Shown here: positions 1 to 11,078 of the stretch, piece after piece | Position numbering within the stretch: position 1 is the first letter of the stretch | Layout of the letters: each line of letters opens with the position of its first letter | NCBI RefSeq assembly: GCF_036324505.1 | Contig: NC_086361.1 | Location: 7,324,328-7,388,327 of the forward strand | DNA from: Eleginops maclovinus | Taxonomy: Eukaryota; Chordata; Actinopteri; Perciformes; Eleginopidae | Length of the DNA: 64,000 bases | Reading direction: 5' to 3' | Translations under genes and position numbers: made by a program | The notes under the pieces: generated by a model | The model's input: only the letters and a program-made list of their open reading frames with translations | Told to the model about the DNA's origin: nothing | Database searches by the model: none

Positions 1-2301
1 CGTAGTTTGGCCATATCTTGTTATTTAAAAATGCTAGATTTGTGTAGGAAGGCCCATGACCCGCTAGTGATGAATCTCTTTGACTAATGATGTCAATGGT
101 TTCTGAAAAACGTACAAAGTACTAGGTACAAGTAGTAAACCTACCCAGTTCCAGAAAAGCTTAAGTTGAATCCAGACAAAGCATGCCCCGGAAACGTGCC
201 ATTTGACGTCAATTTATGCGTCAAAAAACCCAAAACATTAGATCTATGTAGAAAGGTAAAAGATCCATTATGTTCTGACATGATTAATGCACCAAGTTAA
301 CCATGTGTACATCATCCTGAACTATGAGATTTGACTTTCTTTTTTCACTTAAACTAAATTGCATTTCTCCAATGGTTTCCCTGACAGAGAGCCAGCTGTT
401 TATTTTGATGGATCATCACTTAAAATGTGCTTAACAGTAGTGGGCAGAGACAGGCATTCATTTTATTTATTTTGGCTGATTTCTTTCTGAATTTTGGTCA
501 TAATTGTTGCTACATTTAGATTGAAACCTGGCCTGTTTAAGGGGCCTAAACCAGTAGTGACTGATACACCCAAACTGTTATTATAAGTCAATAAAGGCCA
601 CACATCTTGCTTGGTCATTGAAGAAAGTTGCGGATTTAAGAGTTGTTAGCTTTGTATGTTGACTTAAAACAACTACTCAAACTTGTACGTCTTAAAATAA
701 TTCACATATTTCCTCATTTATATATTATTACCTTCGGGACAGACGGCAATGGAAAAGAAAGTGGCAGGCAGATAATGATGATGATAGCAGAGAGATTATG
801 AGGGACATGAATTAAATGGCCTCAACTCTCTTTCTCCATCCCTCCATCTCTCCTCTGCTGTTTTCCGCTGTAATCTCCCCTGACTTTATGTTCTTTAATC
901 CCTTTTAAATTTAAATTTCCTGCTATCCCGATGTTCTCCTGATGTCTCTTTCTCTCGCTTGTTCATTACTCCCCTTTTCCCTTTCGCCGCAGCCCAGTTA
1001 AATATGCTCTTTTATTACTATTTTATTGGGTTGTATTATTCATTGTTCCATTTATTCAATATGCACTTTTGGAGGCGGGATTCTGTAGAATAATATTATC
1101 AAAGGATCAGGGTACAAAACAATCACTCCAGTTCTCTCTGTGTGATGAAGTTTGGTTCTTTTTTAGTTTACTTGCAGGATTTTTTCATTTATCTTTTGTG
1201 CTGTTGCTTTATTGATGGCTTTATCTATCTTTCCATCAGAACCTACCGCTTAGATAGAGGTCAGAGTGCAGGGTCAGTTTGGTCGACTTTATTTATAGAT
1301 GCCGTTTAATGATCGCAACTAAGTGCTTCGCAGAAAGCAAAGGACACAAACATCAGCCGGTGTTCATCAAACAACAGAAGCAGCCTCGGGAGGTGTTTGT
1401 TTGTCGGAAAATAGGAGAAGTTTCACACGATGGTAACGCAGCTTCTTGTAGATAAATGCAAGATCTGGTTCACCTCAGGAACAAAGGGATGCAAGCTGTC
1501 CATCAAAAGCTGTCACAGTTTGAGTCTGAGAAAAAACAATTAACCAGAAAAAGGGAACCGAATGTAAATTTTCTGAAAATTCCAGAGACTTTCTGAGGGC
1601 AATGAGGTTTTCTGAGGCATTCAAGGTAAACCATGTAACTTTAGCTGAACGGAGGTTAACTTTCCCAGTCTGGAGAATTACATAGAAAACAAAAGGCATG
1701 TGTGTTTGGATGTTCAAGTGTGTGACCCTTAGGGGATAAAACCTGTGACCATCTGGCTACCAGACTCTGTCTTTAAGGATTTTAACAGAGTGTGTGATTT
1801 TAAATTAATCATTTTGTGGCCAAAATTGCATCAGATTTGAGATGTTTCTTTTATAGATAGGGATTGGCGGCGGAAGTCAGTTGGGAATGCATGGATTTGA
1901 TTTTTGGTCACCATATACTGTATGTAAGGATAAAATGCTATGATGCTATTTCCATAGGGACATTGTTTTGGAATGGAAGATTGCATTCATTTAAGTGCTT
2001 TTTTGGGGGCAATAAATCCCTGTCACATTAAGCGGAAGACAGATTGATTGCAGAAAACAAATTAGATTTTCAGCCATTCACTGCGTAGCTATAGTCTCTG
2101 TTCTACAGCACAGAATACTGAACATGTTCACACCCTGAAACATATTTCTTTAGCTGCATATTTTCATTTCTTATCATCGCTTATCATTTCTTAACCTTTC
2201 AAAAACAAGCACAGAGACATGGCCTGAGATCCATGACCATCTTAGGGTGGTTCTTCTTTTAGTACCAAGATATAATAATTTAACATACTTCTTCTCTCCA
2301 G
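1..2301 (+). other. dbp: Intron of dbp, 3' part (no exon seen)
   Basis: This AT-rich stretch precedes the first visible dbp exon and ends in a good acceptor (pyrimidine tract then CAG at 2299-2301). No reading frame resembling the N-terminal exon of a PAR-bZIP protein was found, so that exon is inferred to lie upstream of base 1. A perfect palindromic CRE-type octamer (TGACGTCA) is at 204-211. Nothing else is recognisable. Confidence 0.6.
204..211. promoter_or_regulatory. CRE-like palindrome TGACGTCA
   Basis: The octamer is a perfect match to the consensus for CREB/ATF dimers. It lies in the inferred first visible intron of dbp. Function is inferred from the motif only, and one octamer match can occur by chance. 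Confidence 0.3.
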
Positions 2302-2591
2302 ATAAAGATAAGCCCGCGGAATCTGATGAGGAATCAAATCAGAGTGTCATCACGGGAGGGCCTGGTGCTCCCAGTGCGGCACCGGGGGCCCCCGGAGCAC
2401 CTGGGACTGGCCCGCTGCGTCCCAACTCACAGTCAGCGTTTCTGGGCCCGTTGCTGTGGGAGAGGACCCTGCCGTGTGACGGAGGATTGTTCCAGCTGCA
2501 GTACATGGACCTGGAGGAGTTCCTAACTGAGAACGGGATGGGCATGCACAACAACGGGCCCAGCTCCACCAGGGCCCAGATCCCCTCCCAG
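2302..2591 (+). CDS. dbp: dbp coding exon A: conserved activation region
   Basis: Internal exon of a PAR-bZIP transcription factor, a nuclear DNA-binding activator. The exon enters in phase 1 after CTCTCCAG and leaves in phase 0 at CAG|GTAGGA. It codes for an acidic start (DKDKPAESDEESN), a Gly/Pro/Ala-rich linker, then SAFLGPLLWERTLP and FQLQYMDLEEFLTENG, the conserved N-terminal block of HLF, TEF and DBP. The PLLWERTLP wording is DBP-like, while YMDLEEFL is closer to HLF. Together with the C-terminal exons the balance favours dbp. A single base from the missing upstream exon completes the first codon. In mammals this block and the following linker are, as far as I know, in one exon; here an intron of 1,093 bp separates them. 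Confidence 0.85.
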
Positions 2592-3684
2592 GTAGGACTG
2601 ATGGAGAAACTAACGCTGTAAAAATGTGGCTTTAAGGTCTTTGTCATATTTCAATCCAGTACTAGCCACGCCAAACATATTGACCTAACTTTATTTCTTT
2701 CTATAAACAACATTGTGGTGTTAGCTAGCCACCATAAAGAGTCGTATAGTGACAACAGCAGAAAACAAGTTATAGTCCTCATGACACAGAATACGTTGTT
2801 TGTGAATAAATATTTTATTATAGTCCCATTCTTTGGGAGTGTCGCAAACAAGATGTAAAATGCAACCACTTGATTAGCTTTAGCCAGCAACACTTCTTGG
2901 GATGGTTCAGGAAAAGATCGTGGTTTAGGTGATTGTTTGTTATGTACTTACTAGTTTACATATGTATAATAATGTTTTAATTTTAGGTTTCAAACAGGAC
3001 CTTTTTTTCATTGAGGATGCCGTGCTTTCACAGTAGCTAGCAAGTTTGTGCTAGGATGTTAGCTTAGTAATGTGTTATGTCGTGTTTACGTGGTTACATC
3101 CAAATAAAATTCAATTTTCACACCAAATTGAATTAGGTAACAGCTGAAATCATGTGGCAGAATTTAAAAAGGTAAATTAAGGCTCATTTTTTTATTTTCA
3201 GGTGTAAACTTGAATATAATGTTAATAAAGCATTAGCCCGCTATCTCGATCACTGTAACTTTTTTTTCAAAGTTAGATTGCTAGCTTACTATAAGTGCCA
3301 TCTTTCTTCTCTAATTGGAATAGCTTTGAGGATTGTGAGGAAACAAGTTGATATCAAACTGTCTCTATGAATGTTGCCATTGTTATTCTTTTATAAGAAA
3401 AAAACAAACAATTTAATTGGAAACATTTTTAAGAGACCAATAACAACTTGCCCATCATTCTAAAAAAGTGCCATTGTCTACATTTTGTATGAGGTCACAC
3501 AAAACTTTCCACCAGAGGCACTGCTGTTTAAAGAGAAGTTTAAATATGAAATACTCCAATTATATTTTGTGAATTGTACAAATTTCAAGGAACCGAATGA
3601 GAATTTGATCAATCAGTCTCTTTGTTTACATCTCAAAATCCTGGAAAAAAAGTTAAGTTTATTTGAAATGTTCTCTCCTTCCAG
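2592..3684 (+). other. dbp: dbp intron between exons A and B
   Basis: The intron is AT-rich and non-coding, with donor GTAGGA and acceptor TCTCCTTCCAG. It contains several scattered GCTAGC/TTAGCT-type words but no recognisable element. Confidence 0.75.
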
Positions 3685-3892
3685 AGCTCCCAGTCAGCGG
3701 TGCCCAACCAGAGCTCCCAGTGCCCTCCCACCTCTCCCCCGCCCTGCTCCTCTTCTTCCTCCTCAATGTCCTCTTCGTCCTCCTCTTCCTCACTGCTGGG
3801 ACTGGAGAATGTCCAGCCTCAACCGCCGCCGCCACCGCCCCTGCCACCTCAGCAGCAACAAGGCATGATGGGAGGACCTGAGTGTCCACATG
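3685..3892 (+). CDS. dbp: dbp coding exon B: Ser/Pro/Gln-rich linker
   Basis: The exon starts in phase 0 after a strong acceptor and ends in phase 1 at a consensus donor (G|GTGAGT). Only one frame is open from acceptor to donor. It codes for 69 residues: repeated S-S-Q, a Pro/Cys stretch, two poly-Ser runs, then poly-Pro and QQQQ before GMMGGPECPH. There is no conserved domain. The central regions of DBP proteins are generally low-complexity and Pro/Ser-rich, consistent with a flexible activation linker. Triplet runs here (TCC/TCT, CCG/CCA, CAG/CAA) make the length prone to variation between individuals and species. Confidence 0.75.
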
Positions 3893-4127
3893 GTGAGTGA
3901 ATGAGTGAATTTAACAGTTGCTATCGGGCAGTTTTATCCCATTTTGGCCCTTAAGATGGACATTTTAATCAAGTTTTGTACAATTACACTTTAGAACAAT
4001 GTGGTATTAGGACCTTTTTGTTTCCTTTAATATCTTTAAATTCAAACAACTTTTTAGGCAGAGATTAGAAAGCTTTTCTTCCTGTTAAGTCCACAGTGAG
4101 ATTAAAATTGTCCTCTTTAAAAGTCCT

Positions 4128-4133
4128 CACGTG
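4128..4133. promoter_or_regulatory. Intronic E-box CACGTG
   Basis: A canonical E-box lies 236 bp into the large dbp intron, inside a block (about 4100-4620) that is less AT-biased than its surroundings. In mouse, Dbp is driven by CLOCK:BMAL1 through E-boxes in the promoter and introns (Ripperger and Schibler). That makes an intronic CACGTG a reasonable candidate here, but the motif is only 6 bp. Confidence 0.35.
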
Positions 4134-5783
4134 AGAAGGCAACATTTGTGCACCAGCTAATGCAGTCAGACATTTTCCGAAGCCGCACATGCAAAGGCTT
4201 TGATGTGATCTGGCACTAATGAGAACACAGATGATACATTAAATTAAGTAACCCTCTCCTTCAACAATAACCGAGTAGAATTTTGTCTAATTATATCACT
4301 GTGTGATAAATGGCTGACACATTGTTCTGCAGCCCTCCTCGGCTCCCTGCGACAGCCTCTTTTCCCCCATTATATATTCATAATTTATTGTTTCCTCTCT
4401 CTGCTGGTTTGCTGTGAACTAGAACTGCAGGAACATCAGAAGAGTTTTTCTTTCGGCCTGTCTTTTATTTATTTCTCAAGTCTGACAACTTTCAATGCTG
4501 GCTAATTGAAACCACAAAGACATTCTTCATAATGCCGACGTCTTGTTTTGAAATCCTGCGAGCCATAGAATGAATCATCACAGCTAGTTTCTTGATGATT
4601 TATTGATGGCAGATCAACCGCATGTCTTGGTAAATGTTCATCGATTGTTTAGACATGTATTGGAAGGATGAGAAGATTAGCGAGTGAATGTGAGGACTGT
4701 TTTCAGATTTTAGAGAAGCAAAGCTGTGAGGCTGCTTTCATGCATATGAAACAGGTGAATTAAATATCTACATAAAAAAAAGAAGCCATTGCTGTTGCTC
4801 CGTAACCTGCGAATAAGGATATAATCCTGCAATCAATTGTTTTTTTAGCCATTTGGGGGCAGCACAAGCCGCAGACACAACATTGACATATTGTTACCTT
4901 ATAAAGTAGTGAATATGTACGCAAACAGTTGATTTATGCATCATTAGTATGGAAACTGTTTTTTTTACTGCGGCAAGGCTCTCAACTAGTCTCGCTCTTT
5001 TAACAAAGGTTGTGTCTTTTACTACTTTTGGTACCCCCTCAATTAATTCTCCAAGGGAGCTGAGCTGATACCAAAAATGTTTAAATTACCAAGCTACTGT
5101 CATTTGGATAGAATGGCAACCCAGTAGCCCATATTTTTAATTATTCTATACGACCAACACATTTGTGTATTGTTTATATAATAGTCATTATTGGCTAGCT
5201 TAATCTGCACATGTGCAACTAGAAAATGTGAAATGTACTCAAGGTAAATTAGAGACAACATTGAAGTAGACGATGCAGGTCAGTTGGGTGTGTCTGCTCA
5301 AACGTTTTTTAGACATTTATACAAAGGCAGGTATATGTAGGAAGATCAGGGAAGGTCCTCCTGCTTGGTTGGTTAGAAAATGTTGCCAGACCCGGTCACA
5401 TCTGTGAGATTATTTTTTGATAATCGACTATTTACTTTATATTTCTGTCTTGGTGGTACCTAATACTTTAATGCTATGTAGTACAAAGAGTTTGTAAACA
5501 GATGCAGTCAGAGAGGAAGACACTGGTAGAGATAAACAGCGATACGATTTGGACTATCTAACTGCAGCATTGTCTTTTCATTGTGAGTCACAAACAATAA
5601 GATTTTTTTCACTATGAGAACAAGCTGCAGAGTTGCTTAAAGAAAAATTAAATTAACAAAAAAAACGAAAACCGGAAAATTGAAAATAAGACACAGAAAG
5701 AAGAGAAAGCAGCAGAGCCTCGGCAGAGATGATACAGAGAGAGAATACCACTGGATACTGCTGCAAGGCTCTGACTGACTGAC

Positions 5784-5961
<178 letters not shown>

Positions 5962-6060
5962 CAGTACGCTGAACTTCAGATGCGCATATGAATATGAAAG
6001 TGTCCTCTTTGTTTCCACATTTGCATGCAACTGTTTAGGCTTTAATGTGAACATGCTCTC

Positions 6061-6080
6061 GTGTGTGTGTGTGTGTCTGT

Positions 6081-6111
<31 letters not shown>

Positions 6112-6112
6112 G
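6061..6112. repeat. Imperfect (TG)n microsatellite
   Basis: A second TG array about 100 bp after the first, interrupted by TCTG units. Confidence 0.95.
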
Positions 6113-6136
6113 GTGCTCTTGATTCTGAATTATAAA

Positions 6137-6142
6137 CACGTG
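6137..6142. promoter_or_regulatory. Intronic E-box CACGTG
   Basis: Canonical E-box (context ACACGTGAC) in the large dbp intron, just after the TG arrays. A candidate CLOCK:BMAL1 or USF/MYC-type site by motif only. Confidence 0.25.
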
Positions 6143-7035
6143 ACTGGGCTGAGCGTGATGCATCCAGCCAGAAATCCCTCAGGTCGCTGTGGAGCTGAAG
6201 TGTTACTACAGAGCTGCAGAGAAGTACATGGAAAATAGAATGGTAATAATAATCTGATCCACATGCCTGTTTGGTTTTATTTTAAATCATTATGCGTAAA
6301 AGGGAGACAGCTCAGAGGGAGGAGGGGGGGACACACACAAAAATGTGGATACAGCTGTGGTTTTATAAGGTTTATTGTCACCTGTTTGTTGCTTATAAGG
6401 CAATAAATGCTTAATATACATCTGTGGGGATTTAAACTGAGATTTTTATTTGAATGGACAAACAAAGAGACATAATCCTGTTGGATCAACAGCTGTGGTG
6501 ACACAAATCCCCCCAAATAATTTTGATTTAGCTTTTTTTTCAGTTTTTCCTTACCTCAAAAAAGGTTTGATTTTGCTGCAAGGTTTTGGCTTCATGATGT
6601 GCGGCTGTTTGTTTTCTCTAAAAAACAAACAAACATGACTTTCAGATTTCGGGATTTTAAATAAAAAAGACTTTGGATTTAATGCTGCAATAGAATAATA
6701 ACTGGTTTAATACATATACCATTGGACTTTACATCCCAAAGTTGTTTCTTCTGTTGCAAGAAAATCCAGATCCCTTCATTGTATGGAGAATTAGTATTTA
6801 GATAATTCTATATGTATTAGAAAATAGATTTTGAGAAACATTAAAAGTCTACCAAGTCCTTATGGGATGTAAACCCTGCAAAGATGAATGTAAATCCCTT
6901 TTTCTTCTTCCAAAAGACATTAACGAGACGTTAGCAGCTATGCATAAAGGTATTTCAAGTTATTGTTTTATCTTTAAAATGAAACATGATCCTGCATGGT
7001 CTTTTCCTGACATTTGTGAATTCATTTTGTAACAA

Positions 7036-7320
7036 TTAGAATCAGAAAGCCTTTATTTGTCACACAATGGGGACATGTACATGATTACAACAGCAGATAA
7101 AGTTTGGATGTATTTCTTTAAATGGCTAAATATGGACACGATATTAATAACACAATAAATAAAAAAACAAAATAGCAGATATGTACACCATGGTAATTAA
7201 CGTGAAATTGCAGGAGGTTATATTGCACTTGCATGTATATTGCACAAATATATTGTACATATTACAAATCCGGGTTATTTCAGTCTATGTGTGGTGGTTG
7301 TACATGATTTAGAAGAAATT
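7036..7320. repeat. Possible degenerate retroposon tail
   Basis: The segment opens with AGAATCAGAAAGCCTTTATT and continues with repeated TTGCAC/TATTGCAC words. This resembles the interspersed AGAATCAGAATCAGCTTTATT-type repeats common in fish genomes. No coding part or target duplication was identified, and the assignment rests on recognition of the wording. Confidence 0.35.
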
Positions 7321-7937
7321 TCCAGAGCAGCAGAACTGCATCAAGATCAGAATCGGTCTTTGTCTAATCTGCGACCGAGAAATATGTGAGGTTGGAGCCT
7401 GATTTAATCATCTGCAATGTAGTTGTGCCTAACACTCTCTAATGATGCTCTCTAACGCCCACTGAGCTACAAAATCATTTGCCGATTTTTTTTTTAAACC
7501 TGCCAGAGCGGTTTCTTTCCCCATCCTTACACATCCTTAGTGAGGATCGTGAAAAGGAATCACCTTGATTTGTAGTTCAGATCAGCTGTCTCCTCCTGCA
7601 GCCCTGACACTTCCAGGTCAGTTCACTCCGTCAGGAATCTGTTCTGATCAAACACAGATTTAAAGCTCAGATTTCCATAAGCACATGCATGCTTCAGGAT
7701 ACACAAACTCATTGAACTGCAATGTGTTTTTGGAGAGAAGCATCTGCGGCACGACTGTATAACCGCTTTACAAAGGCACATCTTAAACCCTTATTAAAGA
7801 ACCCAACATGATTAGTGCATGTAAAACAAAGCGAGTTGTACGGTGGCCCTGAAGTGCAAGTCGAAACGGCATTTCACAAAACACTACAACATTTCACAGA
7901 ACACGACAGCATTTCAAAGATTACGGAAAGGGCAAAC

Positions 7938-7945
7938 CTTTAGGG
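7938..7945. repeat. Target-site duplication of the hAT element, left copy
   Basis: CTTTAGGG directly precedes the left TIR. The identical octamer follows the right TIR at 10206-10213. Confidence 0.93.
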
Positions 7946-10205
7946 CAGGGGTGCCCAAATACTTCCCGATGGAGGGCCAAAATTGAACGTGAGGGGAGGG
8001 CCGAGGGCCAAAATGATAATTTTGCAGTACATTAAGTGTGCGGTAAATATATGAGTGCAGTACATTACGTGTGTAAGTTAAGCATACGTGTGCAAAATAA
8101 ACACTATATCACAAAGTCATTTTGAAAAATGAATTGCACTGTTTATTGTGCTTCACATTTAGGTCAATAACATTTCATAACATCGATCTGGCTTCTTTAA
8201 ATTAAAAAAATAACTGAAGCACTATGAAATATTTGTGGACAGGTGTGGAACATTACCAGTCCTTGGGCCTACCATACTCCCAGGTGACACAATGGGGGCC
8301 TAGGGCAGGCCTACATATTCTGCCTGTAGTAGTCCAATCAGTGGGAAACATGAAGCCTGTTCTTGGTTTTTAAAAGCCTCTCAATATCAGGTTCAAGCTG
8401 ACTAACTGACAAAGTGAGAATGTCATGTAGGTGAGAGTCAGATAAAGCATTCCTCAGTTTGGACTTGTTAAGATTCATAAGGCTGAAAGCCTGCTCACAG
8501 ACATAAGTACTTCCAAAGAGGGATAACATAACCTGGGCATGTTTGCGGATCTTGCCATATCTGTGTGCGGGAATAGACCTGTAAAAATCTTGTAAGGAAA
8601 GCTCTCTGAACCTGCTATGGAGGTCTGAATCAGACTGAAGTTCCAAAAGTTCCATTTGAAGCTCCTCACTGACTGCATCCACATTCACAGAAAATGCTGT
8701 TGTATTTCCACGAAAATCTTCAAAGCGATGGTCGAACTCCACCTCAAGATTGTTGAGAATGTCGAGGTATTTTGGTGTGTCTTCCTCCATCAACCCAACT
8801 TCTCATCTGGTCTCTCCCTTGGAGCTGAAGATTGAGGATATTCAGCAGCTCTGTGATGTCCACAAGAAAAGCCAGGTCTGCAAGCCAGTGACTGTCCGTG
8901 GGCACTTGGATGTTGTTCGTCTTCGTGGCTTGAAACTCTCTTATTTCCTCTCGCAGATCAAAGAAACGCCGCAAAACTTTCCCACGGCTCAACCACCGCA
9001 CCTCCTGATGGTACAATACATCACCATACTGGGCATCCATCTCATCAAGCAGAGCTTTGAATTGACGGTGTGAGAGGGCCTTTGAGCGAATATTGTTGAC
9101 AATGGCGACGACATCCTGCATTACGTTTTTCAAGCCCATGTTTTTAGCGCACAGTTGCTCCTGATGCAAAATACAATGGTACTTTAAAATCGAGCCACCA
9201 AACTCGGAGACCTTGTCCGACACAAGTGCAGTTAGCCCTGCTCGCTTGCCGACCATGGCGGGGGCTCCATCAGTCGTGATGCCAGATAGGGTTTCCCAGT
9301 TCAAACCGTTCTTGTCCAGAACTCGCTCCACTGCCATAAAAATATCCACACCTTTTGTTGTCCCTTTCAATGTTTCAAGGCCCGCTAGTTCTTGACACAC
9401 TTCAAACCCTCATTGACGCCTCGCAAAAACACCAGCAACTGTGCTGAGTCGGACACGTCGGTGCTTTCATCGCACGCAATGGAGAAGGCAGAAAAGTGAC
9501 TTGCTCTTTGTGCTATCTGACATCGAACGTCTTCGGCCATGTCCTCAACGCGGCGGGTGACAGTGTTCCGTGACAGGCTAATTTGAGAAAATACACGCAT
9601 CTGATTTGGACACACATCTTGGGCAGCAATTGTCAAACACTCCTTGACGAAATCACCCGCTGCAAAAGCTCTCCCACTTCTCACGATTGCATTGCTAATG
9701 CGATAACTAGCCCGAGTGGCATTTTCTTGTGCAGTCGACGGCTGAAGTAGAGTTCGCTGCTGGGTGGTTAGCTTTGTTAGCAAGTCTGCTAACTTGACCT
9801 TGCGATGTTCTCCAGTGTACTTTGCGAACTCAGCCGCATGCTTAGTTAGATAGTGACGGCGAATGTTGTATTCCTTTGAAACAGCGACCCTCTGCTTACA
9901 TACCAGACACACTGCATTGGAATCTACCTCGGTAAAAAAATAGTCCTGTTCCCAAGTTTTTTTAAATTTTCGTTTGTCTGTGTGCCACAGCCTACTACGC
10001 TCCATCCTTGAATCCTCTCACTCACTGGTCTTGGGCGTTATCGGATAGCTAGGAGCTGACTGGAGCGCCATCCTATGGCATTATTTGGTAGTGCGCCAAT
10101 AAATAATTTTCAACGAGAGCTTCCGATCGTTTATGGTGGGACAGTGCGGGAAGGCACGGGCCAAATATAATCGGTGGCCCGCGGGCCCCAATTTGGGCAG
10201 CCATG
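7946..10205 (-). mobile_element. hAT (Charlie-like) transposon with 8-bp target duplication
   Basis: The left end CAGGGGTGCCCAAAT (7946-7960) pairs with the right end ATTTGGGCAGCCATG (10191-10205), imperfect TIRs of the hAT/Charlie style. The element is flanked by a perfect 8-bp duplication CTTTAGGG (7938-7945 and 10206-10213), the hallmark size for hAT. It sits inside the left TIR of an older element. The transposase gene inside is on the minus strand and broken. Confidence 0.93.
8338..10005 (-). pseudogene. Broken hAT transposase (BED finger, Charlie/GTF2IRD2-like)
   Basis: Three minus-strand frames, 10005-9385, 9400-8744 and 8793-8338, together cover most of a hAT transposase. The first has a BED-type zinc finger (CLVC followed by RRHYLTKH, about residues 32-54) and the catalytic-core motif ACDESTD. 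The second has TDGAPAMVGK and an insertion-domain-like region. The third carries the C-terminal dimerisation block with FGSTYVCEQAFS and KSKLRNAL. A one-base deletion near 9405 in the codons around NEG-EVCQELAG causes the first break. At about 8790 the frame changes again, and family members would be expected to have several dozen more residues there, so an internal deletion is likely. The protein is non-functional as it stands. Confidence 0.88.
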
Positions 10206-10213
10206 CTTTAGGG
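10206..10213. repeat. Target-site duplication of the hAT element, right copy
   Basis: CTTTAGGG directly follows the right TIR and matches 7938-7945 exactly. Confidence 0.93.
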
Positions 10214-10340
10214 AGAACACTCCTTGTTTGTGATTGGACAGAGCTAGCCGGAGAAACACTGCTGTGATTGGTTGTTTGACAACGCTACGTCTTTCCTGTT
10301 TGGTAATATTCAGCTGTGTCTGCACAAATTTTGAACTGAG

Positions 10341-10458
10341 TTGGAAAGAATAGAAGAAGAGATGAAAATCTTAAGGGAATATTTTAACAAAGGTTATACA
10401 TATGAAGTAATCCTCGACATTCTGTCAACCCATCACGACATCAACATATCTCTTAGAA
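10341..10458 (+). pseudogene. N-terminal transposase remnant of outer element
   Basis: The frame starts MERIEEEMKILREYF and continues NKGYTYEVILDILS to NISLR, where a MITE interrupts it at 10459. After the MITE and its duplicated target the frame resumes at 11087 as T-L-K-V-W-F-N-Y-R and soon stops. The LRTLK junction is what one expects of a helix-turn-helix in the uninterrupted gene. The pattern (acidic start, GYTYEVIL, ISLRTLK) resembles the start of integrase-core transposase-like proteins seen in many fish genomes. The catalytic part is absent from this copy. Confidence 0.5.
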
Positions 10459-11078
10459 CAGCCGTGGCCCGGTACCATGGCTCAGTACCGGTCCAAGGGA
10501 CATTTGGTACCGGGCCGCACAGAAACATTGAATAAAAAAATATTTGAGTGATTATCAGTTTGAAAGATGTTTTATTTTGAGAAATGACCGGATACATCTG
10601 TGTGTGTCTCTTGACACATCAACATGTCAATACCATAGGTCAAGACCCTCGTCTCATTGACGTCAGATGTGTGTCTGTGTGGAGAAATGTGTTCTCTCTG
10701 CTGAGCTCCGTGTGTTTGTTGGCTTATGTTTGTCTGCCAGTCACCGATAGGCCTACTCGTTTCAAGAAGATTTCGATCGTAATATTAGCAGCGGAGCTCA
10801 TGAAATGTAGACTGAAGCCTGATGTTTGCGAAAGACCGGAAAGATATATTCCGGCTGTGATTGGGTGTTTCTCGTCACTTCACAAGCGGTGCCGGTTCTG
10901 CTCGAAAGTGAAACTACTTTCAACTAAGGACGCAGCCATAAGTGGCGCCTTATGGTTGTGCCAAATGTTAATGTTCCTAAAAGTGCTACAGCCCAGTATC
11001 CCCCCTTACTTTGAAGTCCTGAAAATATAGTTTTACATGAAACCGGTCCGTAGCGCAAAAAAAGGTTGGGTACCGCTG
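10459..11078. mobile_element. hAT-type MITE (620 bp)
   Basis: The ends are CAGCCGTGGCCCGGTACC on the left and GGTTGGGTACCGCTG on the right, complementary at their tips (CAGC.G/C.GCTG). The flanks TCTTAGAA (10451-10458) and CCTTAGAA (11079-11086) match at 7 of 8 bases, an 8-bp hAT-type duplication. The interior has GC-rich subterminal palindromes (GGTACC, ACCGGTCC) but no transposase. A 148-codon open frame inside (10584-11030) has no recognisable motif and is treated as chance. Confidence 0.85.

Noticed and set aside
10584..11030. 148-codon open frame inside the hAT MITE
   Set aside because: No recognisable motif. It lies wholly inside a non-autonomous element, so it is likely chance.
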